DNA from: Candidatus Aveggerthella stercoripullorum
GTDB taxonomy: Bacteria; Actinomycetota; Coriobacteriia; Coriobacteriales; Eggerthellaceae
DNA length: 64,000 nt
Assembly (NCBI GenBank): GCA_018712955.1
Contig: DVGB01000089.1
Span: 1-64,000, forward strand
Direction: 5' to 3'
Made by a program: the position numbers and the translations under genes. Shown piece after piece: positions 16,799 through 25,121 of this stretch (position 1 is the first letter of the stretch; the number at the start of each line of letters is the position of its first letter). Below the pieces are notes generated by a model, which was given only the letters and a program-made list of their open reading frames with translations, was not told the origin of the DNA and did not search any database.

Positions 16799-18880
16799 AT
16801 GAGACTTCGCATGCAGAACGAGCATCCGGGACGCATGCGCCTGCTTTTGGACGGGCGCGTCCCAGATGCTGACCTGGACGCGCTTGAGCGTGCGGCGATG
16901 GAATGCCCGTTCGTGCGCAAAGTCACCGTTTACGGCAGGATCGGCAGCATGGCGGTCTTCTACCAGCCTGTCGCAGGTGCGCGGGAACGAGTGCTCGCGC
17001 ACCTGTGCGCTCTCGACGCTGCCGCCATTGCCAAAGCCCGCGCGGCCTGCTCGGTCTCGATCGCGCCGCGTACGGGCGCTTTGCTCATGGACCTTGCGGG
17101 GCTTGTTGGAGCCTATCTGCTCAAGCGGTGGTTTTTGCCTCGCCCTGTCGCTGCGCTTGTTGCAGCATGGAACTTCAGGCATTTCTTGAAGGCCGGACTC
17201 CGCTCCCTTGCGCACGGCAGGCTGGATGTGCCGGTATTGGACATGTCGGCTATCGGCCTTTCCTTCGTGCGTCGCGACCCGCGTACCGCAGGCCAGACCA
17301 TGCTGCTGCTCAACGTGGGCGAGACCATGGAGGAGTACACGCGTGCTCGCTCGGAGCACGAGTTGGTAAGCTCGCTGCTCAATCTGCCCGAGACTGCCCA
17401 AAAAGTCGTGGACGGGGAAGAGGTCACGGTTCATGCCAGCCAGCTTTCTCCCGGCGACCTCATCGCCGTTCGCACTGGCATGCCGATCAGCGTTGATGGT
17501 GCGGTGGTGGAGGGCACGGTCATGGTCAACCAGTCTTCGCTGACCGGCGAACCGCTCGCGGTAGAGCGCACTGTTGGCGACGACGTGTTCGCAGGCACTG
17601 CCGTCGAAGAAGGCAGCGCCCTCGTCCGTGTCAAGGCTGCAGCGGGCAGCACGAAACTGCGCTCGATCGTCAGGCTGGTCGAACAGTCCGAGAGCCTGAA
17701 GTCGGAAAGCGAGCAGCGTATGGCGCGCCTTGCCGACAAGGTGGTGCCGTGGAACTTCCTGCTGGCGGGCGTGGTGGCGCTTGCGACCCGCAGTCTTGTG
17801 AAAACGGCGGCAACCCTCATGGTGGACTATTCGTGCGCGCTCAAGCTGACCGGCTCCATCGCGTCGCTTACGGCCATGAGCCAGAGCGCCAAACTTGGCT
17901 TCACCGTGAAGGGGTCTAAGCATTTCGAGTCCGTCGCGCAGGCGGACACGGTGGTGTTCGACAAGACGGGCACGCTCACCGAAGCAACGCCGAAGGTAGC
18001 ATGCGTGCTGCCGTTCGACGGCTGGGAAGAAGACGAGGTCTTGCGTCTTGCCGCCTGCCTCGAAGAGCACTTTCCGCATCCTGTTGCGCGCGCGGTCGTG
18101 AACGCGGCGTCTGAGCGCGGGCTTGAACATCGCGAACGGCATGCGGCAGTCGAGTACATCGTTGCCCACGGCATCGCGTCGTCGCTCGACGGGAAGCGCG
18201 TGGTCATCGGGTCGGAGCATTTTGTCAGGGGCGATGAGGGCGTCGAGGTTCCAGACCGCCTGTCGTGCCGTATCGCGCAGGAAACCGAGGGGCTTTCGCC
18301 GTTGTATTTGGCGGTTGACGGCACGTTGGCGGGCGTGATCGGCGTGCAGGACCCGCTTAAGGCCGGCGTTGCAGAGGCGATTGCCGACTTGCGTCGCGAG
18401 GGCATTAAGCGCGTGGTCATGCTGACCGGCGACAACGCGCGCGCGGCAGCCCGCACTGCGGAGTTGGCGGGCGTGACCGAATTCCGCGCCGAAATGCTGC
18501 CGGAGGAAAAGCATGCGTACGTTCAACAGCTGAAAGCGGAAGGTGCGCGCGTGATCATGGTGGGGGACGGCGTGAACGATTCGCCGGCGCTCTCTTTGGC
18601 GGACGTCGGTATAGCGATGGGAGCGGGTACCGCTGTCGCGAAAGAGGTTGCCGACATTACCATGGCGAGTACGAACCTTCATGCGCTGGTGCAGCTCAGG
18701 CGTCTGAGCGTACAGCTTATGGCGCGCATGGACGCGTCGTATGCGCGAGTGCTCGGGTTCAATTCGCTGCTGTTGGCAGGGGGCATTGCCGGGGCTATCC
18801 AGCCGCAAACGTCCTCGCTGCTCCATAACGCGTCCACGATCGCGTTCAGCGCCCAGAATGTGCGAAGGTATGCCGTGTAG
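16799..18880 (+). CDS. heavy-metal P1B-type ATPase with Ser-Cys-Ala in the transport motif
   Basis: A 693-residue metal-transporting P-type ATPase. The first 80 residues form a ferredoxin-like HMA-type domain without a CxxC metal site. SSLTGEP is the phosphatase loop, FDKTGTLTE holds the phosphorylated Asp (388), HPVAR the P1B-specific His-Pro (427-428), and TGDNARAA and GDGVNDSPALSLADVGIAMG complete the catalytic domain. In the helix before DKTG the usual Cys-Pro-Cys is replaced by VDYSCALKL (Cys 346), so the transported metal is not the standard Cu or Zn/Cd set; Mn or Fe are options. It follows the DUF6110 gene by 7 bp and ends in a strong hairpin. Confidence 0.88.
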   Translation: MRLRMQNEHPGRMRLLLDGRVPDADLDALERAAMECPFVRKVTVYGRIGSMAVFYQPVAGARERVLAHLCALDAAAIAKARAACSVSIAPRTGALLMDLAGLVGAYLLKRWFLPRPVAALVAAWNFRHFLKAGLRSLAHGRLDVPVLDMSAIGLSFVRRDPRTAGQTMLLLNVGETMEEYTRARSEHELVSSLLNLPETAQKVVDGEEVTVHASQLSPGDLIAVRTGMPISVDGAVVEGTVMVNQSSLTGEPLAVERTVGDDVFAGTAVEEGSALVRVKAAAGSTKLRSIVRLVEQSESLKSESEQRMARLADKVVPWNFLLAGVVALATRSLVKTAATLMVDYSCALKLTGSIASLTAMSQSAKLGFTVKGSKHFESVAQADTVVFDKTGTLTEATPKVACVLPFDGWEEDEVLRLAACLEEHFPHPVARAVVNAASERGLEHRERHAAVEYIVAHGIASSLDGKRVVIGSEHFVRGDEGVEVPDRLSCRIAQETEGLSPLYLAVDGTLAGVIGVQDPLKAGVAEAIADLRREGIKRVVMLTGDNARAAARTAELAGVTEFRAEMLPEEKHAYVQQLKAEGARVIMVGDGVNDSPALSLADVGIAMGAGTAVAKEVADITMASTNLHALVQLRRLSVQLMARMDASYARVLGFNSLLLAGGIAGAIQPQTSSLLHNASTIAFSAQNVRRYAV

Positions 18881-18960
18881 CGCTGCCGCACGTTGAGCGG
18901 TCGAGCAAAAGGGGCTCGATCGAACGGACTTTACGGGCACTGTTTGCGGTCCTGTGGAGA

Positions 18961-18993
18961 AGAAGGCGGGCTCGATGTTCGAGTCCGCCTTCT
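18961..18993. terminator. bidirectional hairpin terminator
   Basis: AGAAGGCGG-g-CTCGA and TCGAG-t-CCGCCTTCT form a 15-bp stem with one G-T pair and a 3-nt loop. It sits between the ATPase gene and the convergent flavodoxin gene. Confidence 0.8.
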
Positions 18994-19060
18994 GTGCACA
19001 GTGCGCCTGCTTTCGAGGTGCGGTCAATTTGCAAACGTTTGGCCAACGCTCTCGATAGCT

Positions 19061-19480
19061 CTATGCCAGCAAGCCTCCAAGCCTTTTGCATTCAGTCGCC
19101 GCGGCCGCGTCGGGATAGTCCTTCGCGATGACGGAATCCACGATGTCGATGCCTGCTTCGGCAGCGCGTTGCTCCCAGAGCTCCATCCATTCGCCGTCAT
19201 TCCAATCGTACGATCCGAACAATGCCACTTTCTCTCCTGCAAGAAGCGGCTCGATTTCTTCGTAAACAGGCAAGAACTCCGCATCTTCCAATTCTTCGTC
19301 TCCCATAGCGGGACAGCCAAAGGCAAAGGCATCGTAGTCGGGAAAGCGTTCTGCGCCGAATTCGCTGCACCAGATGACGTCAGCTTGCGCGCCGGATTCT
19401 CGCGCGCCTTCGGCGATGAGCTTCGCCATCTCTTCCGTGTTTCCGGTGCCGCTCCAGTACACCACTGCAAGTTTGCTCAT
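19061..19480 (-). CDS. flavodoxin
   Basis: A 139-residue short-chain flavodoxin, an FMN electron carrier that can replace ferredoxin. The FMN phosphate loop is WSGTGNTEEMAK (residues 9-20); FGCPAMGDEELED and FGSYDWNDGEWM are the isoalloxazine-binding loops typical of anaerobe flavodoxins. ATG at 19480 follows CAGGAG. It lies 165 bp downstream of a DUF3793 gene on the same strand, a pairing seen in other anaerobes. A palindromic site upstream of that pair may be a metalloregulator operator, which would fit induction under iron limitation; this is inference. Confidence 0.92.
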   Translation of the reverse strand: MSKLAVVYWSGTGNTEEMAKLIAEGARESGAQADVIWCSEFGAERFPDYDAFAFGCPAMGDEELEDAEFLPVYEEIEPLLAGEKVALFGSYDWNDGEWMELWEQRAAEAGIDIVDSVIAKDYPDAAAATECKRLGGLLA

Positions 19481-19644
19481 GGGATTCTCCTGTTCTGTGG
19501 CTCGATAGCTTGCTTGGTATGCGTTCGGGACGTTTCCAGTCCTTCGTGCTGAAAGGTTTGTTCTTGCATGCGGGTTTTGCCTGCAAGGGGTTGGTGTCGC
19601 CTTGACCTTCGGGGGTAGGCATCGTGCATGTGGCGTGGGCGAGA

Positions 19645-20244
19645 TCATGCGGCCCACGCCGGCTGTGCGAGCTGTTCAATGCGCGCGCCTTCGTCGAATA
19701 GGCGCATCAGATGGGCAGTGCAGGCGCGGTAGCGTTTGAACTGGTCGCGCGCCCCTGCCTCGTTGCTGTACGCTTTCCAGCAGCCGCAGGCAACGCAGTC
19801 AGCATCGTTTCGGATAAAGGCCATGACGTCTTCGAAGGGGTAGCCCAAAAGCAGCCCGATTTCGTGAGGGAATTCGCACCCGGTGATTTTTTTGCGGTCC
19901 GACAATGCTATCCGCTTGCTCAAGCAGGCGACGCATGATTCGACCGATGTCGGGTCGTAACCGAGCGACCGCATGAATCTGCATGCCCCGTCATGGCAGA
20001 GTGCTGCCTTGACGAGCGATTTGCGGCAGACGAACAGAAGAGTCGATGCTTCGCGCTCTGCTAGGGCATCGAGCGAGATGCCTTTGTCGGCCAAGCGCTC
20101 TCGGCAGTCGTGGAACCGTTCTTCGAGGCGTGCGAACGGCTCTCGGCAACTGAACAGACTGGCTGGCTTGAGACCCGCGAGCGTAGGGGCAGCATGCTTG
20201 ACGATACTGCGCTCGAAGTCCCTGATCTCTCCAGGGCGGTTCAT
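19645..20244 (-). CDS. DUF3793-family protein
   Basis: A 199-residue cysteine-rich soluble protein. The family pattern is clear in CEFPHEIGLLLGYPFEDVMAFI and CVACGCWKAYSNEAGARDQFKRY. The family lacks a known function and is often found beside flavodoxin and iron-uptake genes in anaerobes. ATG at 20244 follows GGTGAGAC. A 9-bp hairpin (19632-19640 with 19652-19660) covers the stop codon, which could reduce read-through to flavodoxin. Confidence 0.85.
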   Translation of the reverse strand: MNRPGEIRDFERSIVKHAAPTLAGLKPASLFSCREPFARLEERFHDCRERLADKGISLDALAEREASTLLFVCRKSLVKAALCHDGACRFMRSLGYDPTSVESCVACLSKRIALSDRKKITGCEFPHEIGLLLGYPFEDVMAFIRNDADCVACGCWKAYSNEAGARDQFKRYRACTAHLMRLFDEGARIEQLAQPAWAA

Positions 20245-20355
20245 GTCTCACCTCGCATTCTTCTGGCTCGATGCTCGCAGGAGCGGTCATGGAAGGAGCC
20301 TTCTCCGATCGTTCGCAACGTTTCCTGCCGCGCTGCGCTCAGTGATGTCGTTGGT

Positions 20356-20381
20356 GATAAGTAAGCTTTAGATAACTTATC
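20356..20381. promoter_or_regulatory. inverted repeat GATAAGT-N12-ACTTATC
   Basis: Perfect 7-bp arms at 20356-20362 and 20375-20381 lie in the AT-rich gap between the divergent DUF3793 and HD-GYP genes. The arms resemble the ends of Fur-type boxes (GATAAT...ATTATC). With flavodoxin downstream, an iron-responsive operator is a reasonable guess. Confidence 0.4.
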
Positions 20382-20517
20382 TTGCAGTGTTTATATCCAA
20401 CCAGCATGCTTGCGTCAAGACAAAAGTTATATATAGTTAACTAGTGGCAACAACGAGATGGAGAAAAGAAGCGAAGCTGCAGCACAGTACGCTCAGACAT
20501 GACGGAGGAAGGTGCAG

Positions 20518-21267
20518 ATGGGCCGAGAATACAGTGCGTGGCATACAGGGATGCAGCCTTCCGGGCGCAGTGCGCACGAGCAGACGGCAGCGTTCGGCCT
20601 TGACCTCTATCACGATGTCATCCAGAGCATCGTCTCCGCGCTTGAAGCGCGCGATCCTCATACTGCGGAGCATTCGCTGCGCGTTGGGGACATGGCCGAG
20701 CGCACGTGTGCGCTTCTCGGGATTCCTCTCCACGAGGCCATGGCCGTCCACATGGCGGCGCACGTACATGACATAGGGAAAATTGGCATACGCGATGCGG
20801 TCCTGCTGAAGCGTGCGCGGCTGACGGAAGAGGAGCACGCGCTTTTGCGCGAACATCCCCGCATCGGCTACGAAATCCTTTCCGGCTGTCCGACCCTTTC
20901 TGACGTTGCGCTCATGGTGCTCCATCATCATGAGCGTTGGGACGGTCGGGGCTACCCGTGCGGGCTTGCTGGAGAGGAGATTCCTTTCGGCGCGCGGGTA
21001 ATCGCAGTGTGCGACTCCATTGATGCAATGCTTGGGAAACGGCTGTACCGCAAGTCGCTCACCATGGAGGCATGCCGGGAAGAGATCAGGTCGAACGCTG
21101 GCATCATGTACGATCCCGGCATTGCGGAGTTTGTGTGCGCGCAGTGGGACAAGATCGTGGGTCCTGTTCGCTTTCCTCGCTACGATGACGAGCTCCATGC
21201 CGTTTGCGGACGTCTGCACTGCAACGTGCCGTGCTTGGCGAGGAAGGATATCGCCTATCCCGCGTAG
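20518..21267 (+). CDS. HD-GYP domain phosphodiesterase
   Basis: A 249-residue stand-alone HD-GYP protein; the family hydrolyses cyclic di-GMP or related cyclic dinucleotides. RDPHTAEHSLRV, AAHVHDIGKIGI (the HD), LREHPRIGYEIL, HHHERWDGRGYP (the GYP) and GARVIAVCDSIDAM are in the correct order and intact. There is no receiver or sensory domain; only about 35 residues precede the catalytic part. ATG at 20518 lies eight bases after GGAGGA; a GTG six bases earlier is too close. It ends 25 bp from the convergent Xer gene. Confidence 0.88.
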   Translation: MGREYSAWHTGMQPSGRSAHEQTAAFGLDLYHDVIQSIVSALEARDPHTAEHSLRVGDMAERTCALLGIPLHEAMAVHMAAHVHDIGKIGIRDAVLLKRARLTEEEHALLREHPRIGYEILSGCPTLSDVALMVLHHHERWDGRGYPCGLAGEEIPFGARVIAVCDSIDAMLGKRLYRKSLTMEACREEIRSNAGIMYDPGIAEFVCAQWDKIVGPVRFPRYDDELHAVCGRLHCNVPCLARKDIAYPA

Positions 21268-21292
21268 CACCTTCCCCGTGATTGCGTTTCCG

Positions 21293-22357
21293 CTATCCGC
21301 GCGGATGGGCGCGGCGGTGGACGTCGGCCAAGCGGTCGATGGAGACGTGCGTGTAGATTTGGGTGGTGGACAAGCTTGCATGCCCAAGAAGCTCCTGGAC
21401 GGTACGCAGGTCGGCACCGCCTTCCAGCATGTCGCTTGCGAACGTATGGCGCATATCGTGCGGCGTGTACTGCGGGTCGACTCCTGCTGCCGCGAGCGTT
21501 GCCTTGAACATACGGCGCATGACGTCAGGGTTGTAGCGTTTTCCGTGCGCAGAGACGAAGAAGTACGGGCAGTCCTTCTCAGCCGTAAGCTTCGGGCGTG
21601 CAAAGTCGTGATAGGCGCGCATGCTCTCGAGCGCGAAGGGGTGCAGGGGGACGATGCGCTCTTTTCCTCCCTTGCCGAAGAGGCGTGCCTGCCCTTGGGC
21701 GAAGTCGACGTCCTTTTCAAGCAATCCGGCGGACTCCGAAATGCGTGCGCCGCAAGCGTACCAGAATTCGAGCAATGCCTGGTCGCGGTATTCTTCCGGC
21801 GTGCGGTCGCAGGGCTTTCCTGCATGCGCACGGCTGCCGTGCACGCGCAGGATGGCTGCCATGTCGTGCGCTGAAATGCGGTGCGGCAGTCGTTTGGCGA
21901 GTTTGGGGCCTTGCAGGACGGAGGCGGGGTCGACGTCTGCACGTCCCGTCTGCTCCAGCCAGCGATACCATGCTTTCAGCGAGCTGAGGCGGCGGTTCAC
22001 GGTCGTGCGCGCATAGCGGGCGCGACCAAGCTCCGCTAGATATCCGCGCAGAGCACGGTGGGATGCATGGAGCAAGTCGACGTCCGCGCGCTTTGCCCAG
22101 CGTGCGCAGTCGAGCAGGTCTCCACGGTAGGCTCGGACGGTATGCGCAGAGAAATTTCGCTCCGTGCGCAGGGAAGCGCAGAATTCCTCGATGAGCGCCA
22201 GGACGGTGTCGTCTACAGCGGGCTCTGCAGGATGCTCGGCCGCAGATGACGCGGAGGCGTTGCTGTATGGGCCATCGGGCAGCGCTGCGGCGCGCTTTGC
22301 CGGGCTGCGGCGCGCTTTGCCTGAAGAGGACGGCTGTGTTTCTGCACGCTTATCCAC
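21293..22357 (-). CDS. xerC: Xer-type tyrosine recombinase
   Basis: A 354-residue recombinase of the XerC/XerD type, which resolves chromosome dimers. Residues 50-140 are the core-binding domain. The catalytic residues are all present: Arg in ACGARISE, Lys in LFGKGGKER, His-x-x-Arg in PHDMRHTFA, His in LLGHASL and Tyr in TTQIYTHV. The first 50 residues are an Ala/Pro-rich extension encoded partly by an 18-bp tandem repeat (22285-22320). Its ATG overlaps the end of trmFO by 8 bp, so the two are translationally coupled. The trmFO neighbour argues for a housekeeping Xer rather than a phage integrase. Confidence 0.88.
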   Translation of the reverse strand: MDKRAETQPSSSGKARRSPAKRAAALPDGPYSNASASSAAEHPAEPAVDDTVLALIEEFCASLRTERNFSAHTVRAYRGDLLDCARWAKRADVDLLHASHRALRGYLAELGRARYARTTVNRRLSSLKAWYRWLEQTGRADVDPASVLQGPKLAKRLPHRISAHDMAAILRVHGSRAHAGKPCDRTPEEYRDQALLEFWYACGARISESAGLLEKDVDFAQGQARLFGKGGKERIVPLHPFALESMRAYHDFARPKLTAEKDCPYFFVSAHGKRYNPDVMRRMFKATLAAAGVDPQYTPHDMRHTFASDMLEGGADLRTVQELLGHASLSTTQIYTHVSIDRLADVHRRAHPRG

Positions 22358-23930
22358 GGCGCATGGTGCCTTCGGAAGCGGTGAAAGCGACGTTTCGTCC
22401 TAAGCCGTCGACCTTTGCGCAGACCGCAGGGGAGACCGTCGCGGGCGCATCCTGCCCTGCAGCGTTGTCTGCGTGCAAATGCGCGCTCTCTTCCCCTGTG
22501 CTTTCTGCGAGCAGCCCGAGACTTTGCAGGCGGGCGACGTGCGCTTCGAGCGCTTTCGTACCGCGCGCCGCGTAGGCAGCGTAGCGGTCCTTTTTATTGC
22601 GGACGCGCGCCTCCAACGGCGGGATGATGCCGAAGTTCACATGCATGGGCTGGTAGTCGACGGTTGCAGGGTCGGTTGCCCATGCCAGGAGCGCGCCGAA
22701 GGCGGTTTCTGCAGGCGGAATCGGGGCAGGGACGTCGGCAAGCTCTGCGCAGGTGCACAGTGCGGCATGCAGGCCCGACCGCATCGCTTCGCAGTAGCCT
22801 TCCGTCCCAGCCAGCTGTCCCGCGATGCGCACGGGGATGCGCGCAATAGGGCGTTTCAAGCGCAAGGTGGCGTCCAGAAGGCGCGGGGCGTCGACGAACG
22901 TGTTGCGGTGCATGACCCCATAGCGCGCGAACTCGGCGTGCTCAAGCCCGGGAATCAGGCGGAAAACGCGCTGCTGCTCCCCGAACGTCAGGTTCGTCTG
23001 AAAGCCGACGAGGTTGTACGCCATGCCATGCGCGTCCTCGGCGCGCAGCTGCAAGGCGGCCCAAGGACGTCGGCCGGTGCGCGGGTCGGTAAGGCCGACT
23101 GGCTTGAGCGCTCCGAACCGTGGCGCGTCCGTGCCCTTGCGGGCTATCTCCTCGATAGGCTGGCATGCCTGGAACAGTTCGCGCGTTTCGAAATCCTTTG
23201 CGATAACGCGGCGGGCTGCCACGAGCTCGGCGATGAACCGTTCGTACTCGTCTTTCGTGAAAGGCGCGTTCAGGTAGTCGCCCGCACCTTCGTCCTCATA
23301 GCGGCTCTGACGGAACAGGACGTCTCCGTTCAGCGAGTCTGCCATCACGATGGGGGCGGCGGCGTCGTAGAAGGCAAGCGATTCGGCGCCGGTCGCCTGC
23401 TGCAGCGAGGCGGCAAGGGCATCCGAGGTAAGCGGGCCGCTTGCAACGATAAGCGCATCGGGAGCGGGGGAAAGGGCGTTTGCTGCGGACGATTCCTCTG
23501 GCCCACTGCCTTCGTCGCGGACGAGCAGGGCGCCGTCGTCGCGGACGCCCACGACCTCTGCGCGGACGACCTGAATGTTGCTAAAGCTTGCGACGGATCC
23601 CTCGATGGCGCACGAGAAGCGCTCACGGTCGACCGCGAGCGCCCCGCCTGCTGGCACAGCGCACGAAAGCGCGGCGTTGAGCAGGAACGATCCGAGCGCT
23701 GCAAGCTCGCCTTTCAGCATTCCTGCGGCGCTGTCGGGCTTCTGGCTTTTGAGCGAGTTCGAGCAGACAAGCTCGGCGAGCGAACTGCCTGCATGGACCG
23801 GCGTCGGCGTATTCGGGCGCATTTCGACCAGGCGCACGCTGATGCCGCGTGCTGCCAGCTGAAGTGCCGCCTCGCATCCTGCCAATCCGCCGCCTACGAC
23901 GTCGACGCGCTTTCCTGCCAGCGTCTCCAT
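22350..23930 (-). CDS. trmFO: TrmFO, folate-dependent tRNA m5U54 methyltransferase
   Basis: A 526-residue FAD and methylenetetrahydrofolate-dependent enzyme that methylates U54 in the tRNA T-loop. The FAD site is VVGGGLAGCEAALQLA (residues 10-25), followed by LVEMRP. LAELVCSNSLKS and YLNAPFTKDEYERF are family-specific, and the catalytic Cys region is in the former. It is longer than the usual 435-450 residues because of a roughly 60-residue C-terminal tail and an insertion near residue 155. ATG at 23930 follows AAAGGAA. It is coupled to xer downstream, as in the Firmicute topA-trmFO-xerC order, but topA is not here. Confidence 0.93.
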   Translation of the reverse strand: METLAGKRVDVVGGGLAGCEAALQLAARGISVRLVEMRPNTPTPVHAGSSLAELVCSNSLKSQKPDSAAGMLKGELAALGSFLLNAALSCAVPAGGALAVDRERFSCAIEGSVASFSNIQVVRAEVVGVRDDGALLVRDEGSGPEESSAANALSPAPDALIVASGPLTSDALAASLQQATGAESLAFYDAAAPIVMADSLNGDVLFRQSRYEDEGAGDYLNAPFTKDEYERFIAELVAARRVIAKDFETRELFQACQPIEEIARKGTDAPRFGALKPVGLTDPRTGRRPWAALQLRAEDAHGMAYNLVGFQTNLTFGEQQRVFRLIPGLEHAEFARYGVMHRNTFVDAPRLLDATLRLKRPIARIPVRIAGQLAGTEGYCEAMRSGLHAALCTCAELADVPAPIPPAETAFGALLAWATDPATVDYQPMHVNFGIIPPLEARVRNKKDRYAAYAARGTKALEAHVARLQSLGLLAESTGEESAHLHADNAAGQDAPATVSPAVCAKVDGLGRNVAFTASEGTMRRG

Positions 23931-24311
23931 GCCGTTCCTTTCTCGCTCAAGATTCGAGCTGCCATTGTAGCCCATTGCAGGGAATCGTGCGGTCGAGGCC
24001 GTACGCAGCGCGAGCCGACTGCGGTTTCCTTGCCGTTCGCTTCGGCCTTTCAAGCGCACGGATTGGCCGTTTTGCCGAGGGCGGGTCGGCTTGATGCGTC
24101 AAGACTGCGCGGTAAGAGGTGCATGCGCGGGGCACGCGTGGAAAACGTGCAAGGTCTGTTGGAATCTGCGCAGAAATTCGATGCGACGGGCGGTAAGGCC
24201 GCTTTCCTACGATGCCGCCAGGTCGGCACGGCGCTGCGTGCGCGTAGCGCTGGCGACGCAAGAGCGCACCCGCCTTTGTCGCGAAGTGCCCAACGAGAGT
24301 AAGGAGGCAGC
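23931..24311. other. divergent intergenic region
   Basis: This 381-bp gap separates trmFO (minus) from the YraN gene (plus). It holds a short inverted repeat CTTGA-TGCG-TCAAG at 24090-24103 and no convincing gene. Promoters for both sides must be here but are not assigned. Confidence 0.35.
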
Positions 24312-25112
24312 ATGACGGCAGTTTTGAAACGTGCGCCCGGCACGTGCACCGTGCGCACGAAGGAGCGCGTGTCCCGCACTTCAAGCAGGGAGGAGGTAAG
24401 GACGTTCGACGAGCAGGATTTCGAGGACGCGTACGGTATCTGGGAGGATGCCATTTCCGAAGGCGTCGATCTCTACGATATCGAGTTGAGCGATCTTGAC
24501 AAAGACGACCTCCTCACCGTTTCCGGAGAGGCTTTCTGCCTGGACGACGAATGCCCGCAAGACGAGGGCTCAGGGCCGTCCAACGGGGGCCGAACCAAGC
24601 CATCGTGCGAAGGCGATGATTGCGGGGACGGCGAGGGATCATCCGAAGCGTCCGAGAGCGCGGATGATTGCGTTGCGGCGGAGCAGGAGGACAAAGGCGG
24701 ACAGGCGTCTCCCGCAGCGCGCAAAGCCTCGTCGGGCTGCGCGCAGAAAGTGCTCGGTATGCGAGGGGAGGATGCTGCAGCGTTGTTCCTTGAGCGGCGC
24801 GGCTACGAGGTGATCGAACGAAACTGGCGCTGTCCGGCAGGGGAAGCAGACATCGTTGCGCGCGATGAAGACGGAACGGTCGTGTTCGTCGAGGTGAAGG
24901 CGCGCAGCGGTGTGCGGTTCGGTTTTCCCGAAGAGGCAGTCACCTCTGTGCGCCGTCGTCGGTACGAACGCATTGCCGGGTACTACCTGAGCGACCATGT
25001 GTTCGAAGACGCGCGCGTGCGGTTCGACATCGTCGCGATTCTCGTTCTCGAGCCGAGCAACCGTCTGTACATACGTCATCACATCAACGCGTTCGGCTCC
25101 GATTTCTGCTAG
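24312..25112 (+). CDS. YraN/UPF0102-family nuclease-like protein with acidic N-terminal extension
   Basis: A 266-residue protein; UPF0102 proteins are normally about 120 residues. Residues 143-266 carry the family fold: LGMRGEDAAALFLERRGYEVIERNW, then GEADIVARDEDGTVVFVEVKARSG with the Asp and E-x-K of an endonuclease-like core. The first 142 residues are highly acidic and Ser/Gly-rich with no known domain. ATG at 24312 follows TAAGGAGG. It leads a YraN-YifB-DprA cluster linked in many bacteria to DNA uptake and recombination. Confidence 0.85.
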   Translation: MTAVLKRAPGTCTVRTKERVSRTSSREEVRTFDEQDFEDAYGIWEDAISEGVDLYDIELSDLDKDDLLTVSGEAFCLDDECPQDEGSGPSNGGRTKPSCEGDDCGDGEGSSEASESADDCVAAEQEDKGGQASPAARKASSGCAQKVLGMRGEDAAALFLERRGYEVIERNWRCPAGEADIVARDEDGTVVFVEVKARSGVRFGFPEEAVTSVRRRRYERIAGYYLSDHVFEDARVRFDIVAILVLEPSNRLYIRHHINAFGSDFC

Positions 25113-25121
25113 GAGGACGCC

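Noticed and set aside
21293-22357. Phage or element integrase
   Set aside because: Coupling to trmFO, and lack of phage genes or attachment repeats, favour a housekeeping Xer recombinase.
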